Below are positions 1 to 8,904 of a stretch of 25,517 nucleotides of DNA, in pieces; position 1 is the stretch's first letter; each line of letters starts with the position of its first letter. Made by a program: the position numbers and the translations under genes. The notes below the pieces were generated by a model. That model saw only the letters and a program-made list of their open reading frames with translations, was not told the origin of the DNA and made no database searches. Source of the stretch: CAVORB01 sp964395315 (GTDB taxonomy: Bacteria; Pseudomonadota; Gammaproteobacteria; Chromatiales; Chromatiaceae); assembly GCA_964395315.1 (NCBI GenBank), contig CAYNBI010000054.1, forward strand, positions 1 to 25,517, read 5' to 3'.

Positions 1-122
1 TCATCAGCGGCGGTCAGCGCATGTGTCGCGCAAAGCGCCGGCGCGCAAAGAAACAAGGCGGCTGCGCCCGCAATCGCTCGGATCGTCGCCTCTGGAAGTC
101 GCCGGCTATGGGTCATACGCAT
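1..122 (-). CDS. Exported protein, N-terminal fragment (runs off left edge)
   Basis: A minus-strand reading frame starts with ATG at 122 (a second in-frame ATG is at 116) and stays open to the window edge, giving about 40 residues. An AGGAG-like ribosome binding site lies roughly 12 bases upstream of the 122 start. The visible part is a signal peptide: an Arg-rich start (MRMTHSRR), an Ala/Leu-rich hydrophobic stretch, and a small-residue region with Cys near residues 32-35. The mature protein is outside the window, so the function cannot be told. It is divergent from the DUF362 gene, and the two share the intergenic region 123-491. Confidence 0.6.
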   Translation of the reverse strand, partial: MRMTHSRRLPEATIRAIAGAAALFLCAPALCATHALTAAD

Positions 123-491
123 ACTGATTGCCCATGCTCCTGTGCGCGACGGAGTGTCGCGGAAATGTCAGGTCCGTTCCGGGATAGCCTTCGTTTCGAT
201 GGCGGGGATTGTATTTGCAGCGGGAGGAGTTGTGGAAGTCGCATCGGCGGTGCACGGCGAAGGGCGGGGATACGCTCCGGCACCGGCCCGCGAAGCGGGA
301 TGAAAAAAGCGGGCCGCGTTGTTGTGGCGGGGGTCATATTTGCGCTGTGGCACCCGGAGATCCGCAAACCGCGCGGTGCTCTGACGACCGTGGGTCTTGG
401 GCTATCCTCCCCTGCGCTTGACCCATGTCACCCAAGGGTCGCCGCGCAAGGCCAATAATGAAGGTGATTCAGGCTCTTGGGAGATGTGGTC
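123..491. other. Divergent intergenic region
   Basis: About 370 bases separate the left-edge minus-strand gene from the DUF362 gene. Open frames here are compositional and show no recognisable protein. A TTGACC at 418-423 could be a -35 element but has no convincing -10 at the right distance. GACCC (420-424) and GGGTC (436-440) form a short inverted repeat. A GGGAGA ribosome binding site at 479-484 sits 7 bases before the ATG at 492. Nothing else is supportable. Confidence 0.4.
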
Positions 492-1406
492 ATGCGTAGG
501 CGAGAGCTGTTGAAGGCCTCCGGCGCCGGGTTCGCGGCCGCGGTGGCGTCGCAGTGGCTGGCTCCAGTGGCTCCGCTGCTGGCGGCGGCGGAGGAGAGCG
601 GACTTTACGACCTGGTTGCGGTGAAGGGCGGCGGTCCGGACAAGCTGTTCGACGCCGGCATCGAGGCCATGGGCGGCATGAAGCGGTACGTGCGGCCCGG
701 GCAGACGGTGGTGGTCAAGCCCAACATCGCGTGGGACGCCGGGCCCGAGCGCGCGGCCAACACCAATCCGGCGCTGGTGGGGCGCATCGTCGAGCACTGC
801 TTCGCGGCGGGCGCGAAGAAGGTCTACGTGTTCGACTTCACCTGCGACGACTGGCGGCGCTCCTACCGCAACAGCGGCATCGAGGCCGCGGCCAAGGCGG
901 CGGGGGCAGTGCTGGCGCCGGGGGACGGGGAACGCTATTTCCACAAGGTTGAGCTGGACGGCCAGACCCTGAAGAAGGTCAAGGAGCACGAGCTGATCCT
1001 GGAGTCGGACGTGTTCATCAATGTCCCTGTGCTCAAGCATCATTCCAGCGCCGGGCTCACCATCAGCATGAAGAACCTGATGGGCGTGATCTGGAATCGC
1101 GGTTGGTGGCACAAGAACGGCTTGCACCAGTGCATCGCGGACTACGCGGGCTACCGCAAGCCGGACCTGAACGTGGTGGACGCCTACGACGTCATGATGC
1201 GGCACGGGCCGCGCGGGATTTCGACCAAGGACGTGGTGCGGATGGGGTCGCAGCTCATCTCGGCGGACATGGTGACCGCGGACGCCGCTGCGGCGCGGCT
1301 GTTTGGGTCGAAGGCGCACGATATTCCCTACATTCGCATGGCGGCGGATCAAGGGGCGGGGCGCATGGATCTGGAGAACCTGTCCATCAAGCGAATCTCG
1401 CTTTAG
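492..1406 (+). CDS. Tat-exported DUF362 domain protein
   Basis: The protein is 304 aa. It opens with a twin-arginine motif (RRRELLK), an Ala-rich hydrophobic stretch and a likely cleavage region near residues 30-36, so it should be exported folded by the Tat system. The rest matches the DUF362 family, including the segment around LKHHSSAGLTISMKNLMGV and the later region with DVMMRHGPRG. ATG 492 is preferred over the in-frame TTG at 477 because GGGAGA lies 7 bases ahead of it. The next gene is a membrane polyferredoxin, and DUF362 proteins are often found beside or fused to ferredoxins. A role in an extracytoplasmic redox reaction is therefore plausible, but the reaction is unknown. Tat export suggests that a cofactor is inserted before transport. 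Confidence 0.85.
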   Translation: MRRRELLKASGAGFAAAVASQWLAPVAPLLAAAEESGLYDLVAVKGGGPDKLFDAGIEAMGGMKRYVRPGQTVVVKPNIAWDAGPERAANTNPALVGRIVEHCFAAGAKKVYVFDFTCDDWRRSYRNSGIEAAAKAAGAVLAPGDGERYFHKVELDGQTLKKVKEHELILESDVFINVPVLKHHSSAGLTISMKNLMGVIWNRGWWHKNGLHQCIADYAGYRKPDLNVVDAYDVMMRHGPRGISTKDVVRMGSQLISADMVTADAAAARLFGSKAHDIPYIRMAADQGAGRMDLENLSIKRISL

Positions 1407-1522
1407 GGAAGTGCCGATGATTGGCAGCACCGGCCAAAGCCAGCATGCCCGTGTGCGGCGGGAAGAAGCGGATTGACTGGCGTTTCCCTGGCCGGGACAC
1501 AACTCGCGGCCGTCACAGACAC

Positions 1523-3142
1523 ATGCCCCAGCAACTGCTGAAACCCTTGCGGGTGATTCTCTCGCTCGCGTTCCTCGCTGCGACTGCCGCGCTGTTCCTC
1601 GACCTGGAGGGCCGAGCGCCGGGAGGGGCGGTCGACGGGGTGCTTTTCCTCCAGTTCACGCCCTCGCTGGTCAGGTTCCTGCAGGGGGCGTGCTGGGCGG
1701 CGGCCGGTTTCATCGGCGTGTTGCTGCTCACGCTGTTGTTCGGGCGCGTGTTCTGCTCCACGATCTGCCCGCTCGGGACCCTGCAGGACTTGGTCAGCCG
1801 TCTCGCGCTGCGCCTGCGCCGCGAGCGGAGGAGGGTGCTCTACCGCTACCGGCCTCCCCTGAATCTGGTGCGTTTCGGGCTGCTCGCAGCGACGGTCGGC
1901 GCCGCCCTCGGCGGCTCGCTGCTGCTGGTCGCGCAGCTCGATCCCTTCAGTCACTTCGGGCGCATCATGGGCCTGCTGGTGCGCCCCCTGGCGGTCGGCG
2001 CCAACAACCTGGCCGCGCGGGTGCTGGAGGGCCTCGGCAGCTATCTGGTCGCGCCCTTCGTCTTCATGCTCGATCACTGGCAGGCGCTGCTGGCGCCGCT
2101 CGCTGTCCTGGGGGTGGTCGTCTGGATGGCCGCGCGGCGCGGACGTTTGTTCTGCAACACCCTCTGCCCTTTGGGAGCCCTGCTGGCGCTGGTCTCCCGC
2201 TATGCGCTGTTCCGCATCGGCATCGACCGCGCGCGCTGCAACCTGTGCGCCGAGTGCTCCGTGCGGTGCAAGGCGCAGTGCATATACCTCAAGGACAAGC
2301 GGGTGGATTTCGACCGGTGCGTCGCCTGCTTCAACTGCATACCCGCCTGTCCGGAGTCGGGTATCGGTTATCGGCTGGCCTGGAGGGGGCGGAGGATGGT
2401 TGAGTCGCAGGCGGACGACCAGTCCGCGCGGGATGGGGGGCATCGCCGGCCCGCGTTAGAACCGGGACGCCGTGCCGTTCTGCGCCTCGGCTTGGGCTGG
2501 ATTCTGGGGTTGACCGGGCTTGCGGCGCTGACGCGGGCGGAGGATTGGCCGCAGAACAAGCGTCCGACGACGATCCCGGTGGTCAAGCAGCATCCCGTCT
2601 CGCCGCCCGGCGCGGGAGCGACCGCGCGCTTCAACGCCGCCTGCACCGCCTGCCAGCTCTGTGTCAGCGTCTGCCCGACTCAGGTGCTCCAGCCATCGTT
2701 GCTGCTCTACGGGGCTTCAGGCTTCCTGCAGCCGCACATGGCCTACGAGACGGCCTATTGCACCTACGAGTGCGTGCGCTGTGGCGAGGTGTGCCCGACG
2801 GACGCGATCCGGCCCCTGGCGGTCGAGGAGAAGAAGCGCAGCCGCATCGGCACCGTGCGCTTCATCGAGGATAATTGCATCGTGGTGACGGAGAAGACGG
2901 CCTGCGGTGCCTGCGCCGAGCATTGCCCGACCCAGGCGGTCCACATGGTGGCCTACGAGGGCGTGCTCACAGTCCCCGAGCTCGACACGGAGGTCTGCAT
3001 CGGCTGCGGGGCCTGCGAGCACGTCTGCCCGGTGCGACCGCACCGGGCCATCTTCGTCGAGGGGGAACCCGAACACCAGCTCGCAGCGGAGCCCCGCAAC
3101 GAAGCGCTCGAGATGAAGGTGCCCGATGAGTTCCCGTTCTGA
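1523..3142 (+). CDS. Membrane polyferredoxin, NapH-like half joined to NapG/MauM-like half
   Basis: From ATG 1523 the protein is 539 aa. The N-terminal half is NapH/NosR-like: several membrane segments (about 8-26, 55-75, 117-137, 175-203), two Cys-x3-Cys-Pro motifs (C78/C82 and C211/C215), then two 4Fe-4S motifs (C239-C253 region, C266-C276). A further hydrophobic segment (about 318-336) leads into a NapG/MauM-like half with four 4Fe-4S motifs (C374-C384, C413-C424, C452-C468, C492-C502). It should pass electrons across or along the membrane, probably from the quinol side towards a periplasmic partner such as the upstream DUF362 protein. The start is uncertain: ATG 1445 and TTG 1421 are in frame and would add a basic N-terminus. 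No start has a clear ribosome binding site. Confidence 0.85.
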   Translation: MPQQLLKPLRVILSLAFLAATAALFLDLEGRAPGGAVDGVLFLQFTPSLVRFLQGACWAAAGFIGVLLLTLLFGRVFCSTICPLGTLQDLVSRLALRLRRERRRVLYRYRPPLNLVRFGLLAATVGAALGGSLLLVAQLDPFSHFGRIMGLLVRPLAVGANNLAARVLEGLGSYLVAPFVFMLDHWQALLAPLAVLGVVVWMAARRGRLFCNTLCPLGALLALVSRYALFRIGIDRARCNLCAECSVRCKAQCIYLKDKRVDFDRCVACFNCIPACPESGIGYRLAWRGRRMVESQADDQSARDGGHRRPALEPGRRAVLRLGLGWILGLTGLAALTRAEDWPQNKRPTTIPVVKQHPVSPPGAGATARFNAACTACQLCVSVCPTQVLQPSLLLYGASGFLQPHMAYETAYCTYECVRCGEVCPTDAIRPLAVEEKKRSRIGTVRFIEDNCIVVTEKTACGACAEHCPTQAVHMVAYEGVLTVPELDTEVCIGCGACEHVCPVRPHRAIFVEGEPEHQLAAEPRNEALEMKVPDEFPF

Positions 3143-3148
3143 GGGTTT

Positions 3149-3544
3149 TCAGATGCCCTTGCGGCTCGGTCGGCTGATGACCTCGACGCGAACCTTGGCC
3201 AGACCGCGTTTGATCATGCCAAGCTCTTTGGCTGCGCGCCGGGAGAGGTCGATGACCCGACCCTTCACGAAGGGACCGCGATCATTGATGCGGACGACGA
3301 CGCTCTTGCCCGTCCTGGTGCTGGTGACGCGGACCTTGGTGCCGAGGGGGAGGGTCTTGTGGGCGGCGGTGAGAGCGGTTTGGTCGAATCTCTCGCCGTT
3401 TGCCGTCTTGCGGCCGTGGAACTTGTCTGCGTAGTAGGATGCGATTCCGACGTGGGTGTCACCGGGGGCCACCTTGGCCGAGGTGATGAGTGGTGTCATT
3501 GCCAGGATGGCCAGCATCCCGGCGGCAAATAGTTTTCTAAACAT
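3149..3544 (-). CDS. rlpA: RlpA-like septal ring / peptidoglycan-cleaving protein
   Basis: The 131-aa protein has a signal peptide (residues 1-23) followed by one double-psi beta-barrel domain. Family motifs are visible: GIASYYADKFHGRKTANGE (about 33-51), AHKTLPLGT (61-69) and VRINDRGPFVKGRVIDLS (84-101), which includes the conserved Asp of NDRGP. RlpA proteins bind or cleave denuded peptidoglycan in the periplasm. This one lacks the C-terminal SPOR domain of E. coli RlpA (362 aa), so it is a short single-domain form. An AGAGAGG ribosome binding site precedes the ATG. The stop is 6 bases from the stop of the polyferredoxin, with which it converges. Confidence 0.9.
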   Translation of the reverse strand: MFRKLFAAGMLAILAMTPLITSAKVAPGDTHVGIASYYADKFHGRKTANGERFDQTALTAAHKTLPLGTKVRVTSTRTGKSVVVRINDRGPFVKGRVIDLSRRAAKELGMIKRGLAKVRVEVISRPSRKGI

Positions 3545-3621
3545 GCTCGCCTCTCTGTTCAGTTCACTTATAAGGAACGAACCGCCGACGGGCGAAAACG
3601 CGGCGGCTCAAAGGAAGCGCG

Positions 3622-3650
3622 AGTATACGGAGATTCGTGTTGAGGGTAAA
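3622..3650 (-). promoter_or_regulatory. Predicted sigma-70-type promoter of rlpA
   Basis: On the minus strand TTTACC (3650-3645) and TATACT (3627-3622) are separated by exactly 17 bases, four of six and five of six matches to the consensus. Transcription would begin near 3615, about 70 bases before the rlpA ATG. The -35 element lies inside the palindrome at 3643-3654. Confidence 0.55.
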
Positions 3651-3671
3651 CCCTAAATAGGGAAAACCCTA
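3643..3671. promoter_or_regulatory. Two tandem palindromes, candidate operator of rlpA
   Basis: AGGGTAAACCCT (3643-3654, arms AGGGT/ACCCT) and TAGGGAAAACCCTA (3658-3671, arms TAGGG/CCCTA) are perfect inverted repeats with short A-rich centres. Their centres are 16 bases apart. The first covers the predicted -35 box of rlpA and the second lies just upstream. The half-site GGG..CCC shape fits a dimeric regulator, for example of the LuxR/NarL type, but the protein is not identified here. Confidence 0.45.
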
Positions 3672-4115
3672 GTATCCATGTGTCCAGCCCGGTTCGTCCT
3701 TCGTCAGCGGAGCCCGGATTTCCGGTGCTGGTTGCGAGAAGGGCCAGGGTGATGCTTGATTTTCCTAATGCATTGCATTTGGAAACTCTTGAATCAGCTT
3801 GATATGGAAAGGCTTACTGCGGGAAGTCGCGATTAGATCTCATGAGATCGAAAATTATTAAAATAATGCAAATATTTGTTTAATAACATAATAAATTGTA
3901 TCTGACTTGCTTCAGACGGATCTCGTATCATGATTGTCGGCGTATTTGTATATACTCGCGCCGGCAGGTGCGTGGTGGGGGCCTCTGGATCTGTTCCAGC
4001 GGTTCGTGATTGCACCGAGCGGGGGGTGATACACTTCAAAATCTTGGAGTCTTCCCGCTCTGCCGCCGGGGCTTCAACCGCACCAACAACGATATTACCG
4101 AAGGAGAAATTACGA
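3672..4115. other. AT-rich intergenic region between rlpA and the CBS gene
   Basis: About 440 bases without a convincing gene. Positions roughly 3836-3960 are strongly AT-rich in an otherwise G+C-rich window. They hold a perfect 14-bp palindrome GATCTCATGAGATC (3836-3849) followed by runs such as AAAATTATTAAAATAATG. TATACT at 3951-3956 could be a -10 element for the CBS gene, but no good -35 is spaced correctly. A frame open from 3930 joins the CBS gene, but its extra 62 residues have no family resemblance and there is no ribosome binding site at its start. Confidence 0.45.
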
Positions 4116-4508
4116 ATGCATGTGCGTCAATACATGAGCCCGTCACCCGTCACCATCCGCGAGGATGCCGACTACGGTGAGGCGTTCGAGATCATGGAAA
4201 AAGGCGATCTGCATCACGTCCCCGTCGTCAGCTCCGACGGCGAGGTGCTGGGCATCCTGGCCCGCCGGGACCTGCAGCTTGCCGCCCGCCATTTTCACGA
4301 GGCGCCGGTGGAGGTGGGCGAGGTGATGCACACCCCGGTTGTGACCATTGCCTCCAACGCCGATCTGTCCGTCGCCGTCGAAAGGATGATGGACGACCAC
4401 ATCGGCTGCCTGCCAGTCTCCGACGATGGGCGGCATCTGGTGGGCATCATCACCGAGACGGATTTGCTGCGGGCGCTGAGGGACCTCCTGGCGGAACGCG
4501 GAGAGTAG
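4116..4508 (+). CDS. Two-CBS-domain protein
   Basis: The 130-aa soluble protein consists almost entirely of a CBS pair. Each repeat shows the pattern MxxxPVTIxxDAxxxxAxxxMxxxxxxxxPVxxxDGxxxGIxxxxDL: first repeat about 7-58, second about 70-122 (ending GIITETDLLRAL). CBS pairs bind adenine nucleotides or related ligands and usually regulate a partner. As a stand-alone unit its partner is unknown. The start is ATG 4116, with AAGGAGA at 4101-4107, which excludes the longer open frame from 3930. The neighbouring citrate synthase is co-oriented but 348 bases away, so co-transcription is not evident. Confidence 0.9.
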   Translation: MHVRQYMSPSPVTIREDADYGEAFEIMEKGDLHHVPVVSSDGEVLGILARRDLQLAARHFHEAPVEVGEVMHTPVVTIASNADLSVAVERMMDDHIGCLPVSDDGRHLVGIITETDLLRALRDLLAERGE

Positions 4509-4856
4509 CCTCTCCCGGAGTCCAGTCCACGTATCGATTTCGATCGCGCGCGGACGGCGCTGACATGGCTGCAGGGTCTCTACCCACTTCCTGACCTCCC
4601 CCTGCCAGCAGCGGGAGTTGGTGGGCACGGGCAGGTTGCCTTCCCCCTCCCAGGGGGAAGGCAGGGACGGGGGTCGGCGCCAGCCGCCTCGAAGCGGCCG
4701 TGCGCTGTCCACCGCTTCGAAGGCTCCCTGATTAGGCGGAAGCAGGGCTCGGGGGATCGGTGGGTCTCCGCTGCGGCACCGTCTGCGATTCTTGTTTTGC
4801 TTGACGATGATCGGGATTACTCTTCAGTTCCCGACCATTCTTGAGCGAGTATCCCC
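4509..4856. other. Intergenic region with REP-like hairpin
   Basis: This 348-base stretch between the CBS and citrate synthase genes has no convincing gene. It contains the perfect hairpin listed at 4638-4662 and a T-rich patch with TTGTTTTGCTTGACG (4792-4806) that may belong to the citrate synthase promoter, although no convincing -10 hexamer follows at the proper spacing. Confidence 0.4.
4638..4662. repeat. Perfect 11-bp inverted repeat (REP-like hairpin)
   Basis: GCCTTCCCCCT (4638-4648) and AGGGGGAAGGC (4652-4662) are exact reverse complements with a CCC loop. The following GCAGGGACGGGGG resembles the intergenic palindromic repeats common in proteobacteria. It could also act as a transcription barrier after the CBS gene, but there is no T-tract. 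Only one copy is in the window. Confidence 0.6.
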
Positions 4857-6164
<1,308 letters not shown>

Positions 6165-6180
6165 TCCGCCCGCGGGGCCG

Positions 6181-7047
6181 CTAAGGCCCGGTCGCCACCG
6201 GTCGCAACGGCGAACGGATCCACTCGCTCCAGGACCCGGCGTAGATGCGGGACCCGTGGAGCCCCGCGACCTCCATCGCGAGCAGGTTGTGGCAGGCGTT
6301 CACGCCGGAGCCGCAGGAGTGCACCACCCGTTCCGGGGGAATGTCCCGCAATGCGGCGGTGAAGCGCTGACGCAGGATCGATGGGCTCAGGAACGTCCCG
6401 TCCGTCGCCAGATTGCCGGCGAACGGCAGGTTGACCGCACCCGGGATGTGACCCGCGACCGGGTCGATGGGCTCGATCTCGCCGCGAAAGCGCTCCGCTG
6501 CCCGGGCGTCGACCAGCTGGAAGGCGCCGGTGCCGAGGTTCTCCTCGATGGCAGTGGTGCTGAGCCACAGGGACCGATCCGCAAGTCCGCTGAAGGTGCG
6601 GTGCGCGATCGATGGGGTCTCCGAGGTAAGGCGGCCGCCCCGCGCGAGCCAGGCGCCGAGCCCGCCGTCCAGCACGGCTGCCCTGGGGTGCCCGAGCCAG
6701 CGCAGCAGCCACCAAAGGCGCACCGCGAAGGCGCCGCCCGCATCGTCGTAGACGACCACTTGGGTGTGATTTCCCACGCCCCAGCCCCCGAGCTTCTCGC
6801 ACAGGCTCGCGGGATCGGGCAGGGGGTGGCGGCCCGTGTCCGGACCGATGGGAGAGGACAGGTCCTCGTCCAGATGGGCATAACGGGCGCCTGGGATGTG
6901 GCCCCGGTCGTATTGGTCTCGCCCCCAAGCGGGGTCGGCCAGGGCGAAACGGCAGTCGAAGACCACCCAGTCCGGGTCCCCGAGTCGGGCGGCGAGTGCG
7001 GCCGGGTCCACCAGGTGCGAGTAGTCTTCGTTGGCGGTGTCGGACAT
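6181..7047 (-). CDS. sseA: 3-mercaptopyruvate / thiosulfate sulfurtransferase, SseA-like
   Basis: The 288-aa protein has two rhodanese domains: an inactive N-terminal one (about 10-140, with RGHIPGARYAHLDEDLS) and a catalytic one (about 165-285, with GHIPGAVNLPF at 199-209). The active loop is CGSGVNA with Cys245. Known families with CG(S/T)GV(T) prefer 3-mercaptopyruvate, whereas CRKGVT prefers thiosulfate. The conserved region RFRGEIEPIDP (187-196) and the C-terminal GSWSEWI are present. It moves sulfane sulfur to cyanide or other thiophilic acceptors in the cytoplasm. The start is ATG 7047; the upstream extension of the open frame has no family resemblance. The Asn in CGSGVN, in place of the usual Thr, is a mild variation. 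Confidence 0.93.
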   Translation of the reverse strand: MSDTANEDYSHLVDPAALAARLGDPDWVVFDCRFALADPAWGRDQYDRGHIPGARYAHLDEDLSSPIGPDTGRHPLPDPASLCEKLGGWGVGNHTQVVVYDDAGGAFAVRLWWLLRWLGHPRAAVLDGGLGAWLARGGRLTSETPSIAHRTFSGLADRSLWLSTTAIEENLGTGAFQLVDARAAERFRGEIEPIDPVAGHIPGAVNLPFAGNLATDGTFLSPSILRQRFTAALRDIPPERVVHSCGSGVNACHNLLAMEVAGLHGSRIYAGSWSEWIRSPLRPVATGP

Positions 7048-7153
7048 GCTTGTGCTCGGATCGGACGGCGGTTGGTCCTGGTGATGGGTTCGCCTCGGCG
7101 CGTCGCTGCTGCGCTCGGCAACTCGGGCGCGGATTCCGTCAGGGCCCGCGCAG

Positions 7154-8044
7154 TCAGTCCATGCCCGGGGAAAACACCAGTATCCCGCCCGCGCCGCTGA
7201 GCACCAGGTCGCCGAAGCGGAAGCCGAAGCGTTCCATGGTGGCCAGGTGTTCCAGAAAGGCCCGCTCCAGCGCCATGAGGGGCTCGGGGCAGGCCGCCTG
7301 GGTGGCGCTGATGTCGCCGATGGCGATGGCGCCTCTCCCCTGGTCTTCCACGCCGCCGGAGTAGCGGTTGCAGCCCGCGCCGCCCGAGATCCTCTCGTCC
7401 TGGAAAGAGGCGGTGACGGTGCCCTCCGGCCGTGTCTCACCGCCGGCGTCGTTCATGGTCCGCAGGGTCCACGAGGTGCCCTCCAGGTCGGCCAGCGACA
7501 GGGCGTCCTGGGTCTCGGATGCACGCTCGATCAGGGACCCGTCGGAGACCTGGAAGGTCTTGCGAACCTTGGTGGCGGGAAGCGCAGAGGGGTCTTCCTC
7601 TCCCGCGACGACGAGATCCACCAGGACGGCGCCGTCGTCCTGGGAGAGGTTGCGGACTTGCACCCGGTCGCCCAGCAGGGTCGTCGCGAGGTTTCGCGCC
7701 GCGCCGCCGGCCAGGGAAACGGCCGCGAGATACACGAAGCTGCCGCTGCCGCCCGAGTTCTCGACCAGGAGCACGGCGGCGTCCTGTTCCCCGTCTGCGT
7801 CGAGATCCCCCACGGCCACCATGCGGTCGATGAGGGTCACGGTCGGTCGGGAGGCTCCGTCCGCGAGGAAAGGCTGCCCCTCGTAGAGACCGTCTTTCAG
7901 GGTCACGGCCTGCTCGTAGATGCCGTGGTACTCGGCGTTCGCCAATGCGGACAGAGGCACGGGCGCCGCGGCGCTCGGCTCGATCGCTGCGGTGAGGACG
8001 ACGGCTGCGGTCCTGGCAACGAGGGGGCGTAGGCGTTTGTTCAT
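7154..8044 (-). CDS. Exported META-domain (HslJ-like) protein
   Basis: From ATG 8044, with AGGAAACAG upstream, the protein is 296 aa with a signal peptide (1-27, ending SAAA). Residues 35-175 form a region with no confident family; it contains DLDADGEQDAAVLL (80-93), a pattern seen in proteins with Asp-rich calcium-loop-like repeats. Residues 187-291 are a META domain: LEGTSW, GGAGCNRYSG (221-230) and TQAACPEPLMALERAFL (248-264), with two conserved Cys (C225, C252). META/HslJ proteins are envelope proteins linked to stress and drug resistance, with no known catalytic activity. It is downstream of two other exported genes on the same strand, with a 139-base gap to the nearest. Confidence 0.85.
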   Translation of the reverse strand: MNKRLRPLVARTAAVVLTAAIEPSAAAPVPLSALANAEYHGIYEQAVTLKDGLYEGQPFLADGASRPTVTLIDRMVAVGDLDADGEQDAAVLLVENSGGSGSFVYLAAVSLAGGAARNLATTLLGDRVQVRNLSQDDGAVLVDLVVAGEEDPSALPATKVRKTFQVSDGSLIERASETQDALSLADLEGTSWTLRTMNDAGGETRPEGTVTASFQDERISGGAGCNRYSGGVEDQGRGAIAIGDISATQAACPEPLMALERAFLEHLATMERFGFRFGDLVLSGAGGILVFSPGMD

Positions 8045-8183
8045 GCTGTTTCCTGTTCGACGAAGGCAGGGATTAGGAGTTGGATGGGTATCAGGTCCCT
8101 TGAGCAGCCGGCGAGCGCTCGGCACCGGCCCGGTTGCCGTCCGCCATCCCGGAAAGAACGCGCAAGGAGGACGCCCGGCTGGC

Positions 8184-8750
8184 TCAGGATTCCCGCGGCT
8201 CGGTCCTCGCCACCAGGCGCCGGCCCTCGATCTCGAAGGTCTCGAACACCGGGCCTGGGGCTTCGATCGGGTCCGCGGATTCGAGGTCTCCGTCCGAGGT
8301 GAAGCTCAGCTCCACGCTCCCGGACAGGTTTCCGGTGTCGGTGTCCAAGGTTAGCCGATAATCCGTGCGACCGAAGCTGGTGGACAGACCCTCCCCGGGA
8401 ACGAGGAAGCTCAAAGCGCTCGCGGTTGCCCTGATCGCGCCGTCCTCTGCGCCGAGGCAGGTCCAGGCCCCGTGGGACGAGGTGAAAGGCTGGTAGATGC
8501 CGGGCAGGCCGGATTGGCCCGAGTCGGTGATCAGCATGATGCCGTCGCCGGTGAAGGTCGCGAGGGCACGCGAGGCGAAGACGCCCTCTGTATCGGTCAC
8601 GGTGGTGACATAGGTCCCCACCAGCGGGCCGCAGGGGTTCGCCGGGTCTTGCTGAGCGGACGCTGGCCCCGAGAATGCCGCGACCATCAGGCAGACCGGC
8701 ACGAGCGTCGCAGGGGGCGTCGCGCCGGCCGTCAGTCGTCGTTGGTTCAT
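8184..8750 (-). CDS. Exported calycin-like protein, function unknown
   Basis: The 188-aa product starts at ATG 8750. It has a signal peptide with likely cleavage after PASA (about residue 32). The mature part is rich in beta-strand patterns: LVGTYVTTVTDTEG (43-56), LATFTGDGIMLITDSG (63-78), SSHGAWTCLG (91-100), then several short strands. The order of a G-x-Y opening, a strand repeating FTGDG, and HGAW resembles lipocalin-like secreted proteins that bind small ligands, but this is a pattern judgement only. Two Cys (C40, C98) may form a disulfide. No partner is evident beyond the neighbouring exported genes. Confidence 0.65.
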   Translation of the reverse strand: MNQRRLTAGATPPATLVPVCLMVAAFSGPASAQQDPANPCGPLVGTYVTTVTDTEGVFASRALATFTGDGIMLITDSGQSGLPGIYQPFTSSHGAWTCLGAEDGAIRATASALSFLVPGEGLSTSFGRTDYRLTLDTDTGNLSGSVELSFTSDGDLESADPIEAPGPVFETFEIEGRRLVARTEPRES

Positions 8751-8904
8751 CTTGTGCGCTCCGAGGGTAGTCGCGATGCGTCTGGTGGTCGGCTCCGGTG
8801 GCGGCACCCCGGCTCAGGCGACCCGACCCGGCCGAGGGCTGCGCCGGAACACAGCGGCAGCGAAGGGGGAGAAACGGCAGGCAAGGGCAGGTGTCTCATC
8901 GCGC

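Noticed and set aside
1417..1476. Short ORF after the DUF362 stop as a leader peptide
   Set aside because: It has a GGGAA upstream but only 19 codons and no attenuator-like structure; coding cannot be supported.
402..1502. 366-aa minus-strand frame over the DUF362 gene
   Set aside because: Arg/His/Pro-rich composition typical of a shadow frame; the plus strand carries the real Tat-exported protein.
3930..4115. N-terminal extension of the CBS protein
   Set aside because: A strong ribosome binding site precedes ATG 4116, and the extra residues have no CBS or other similarity.
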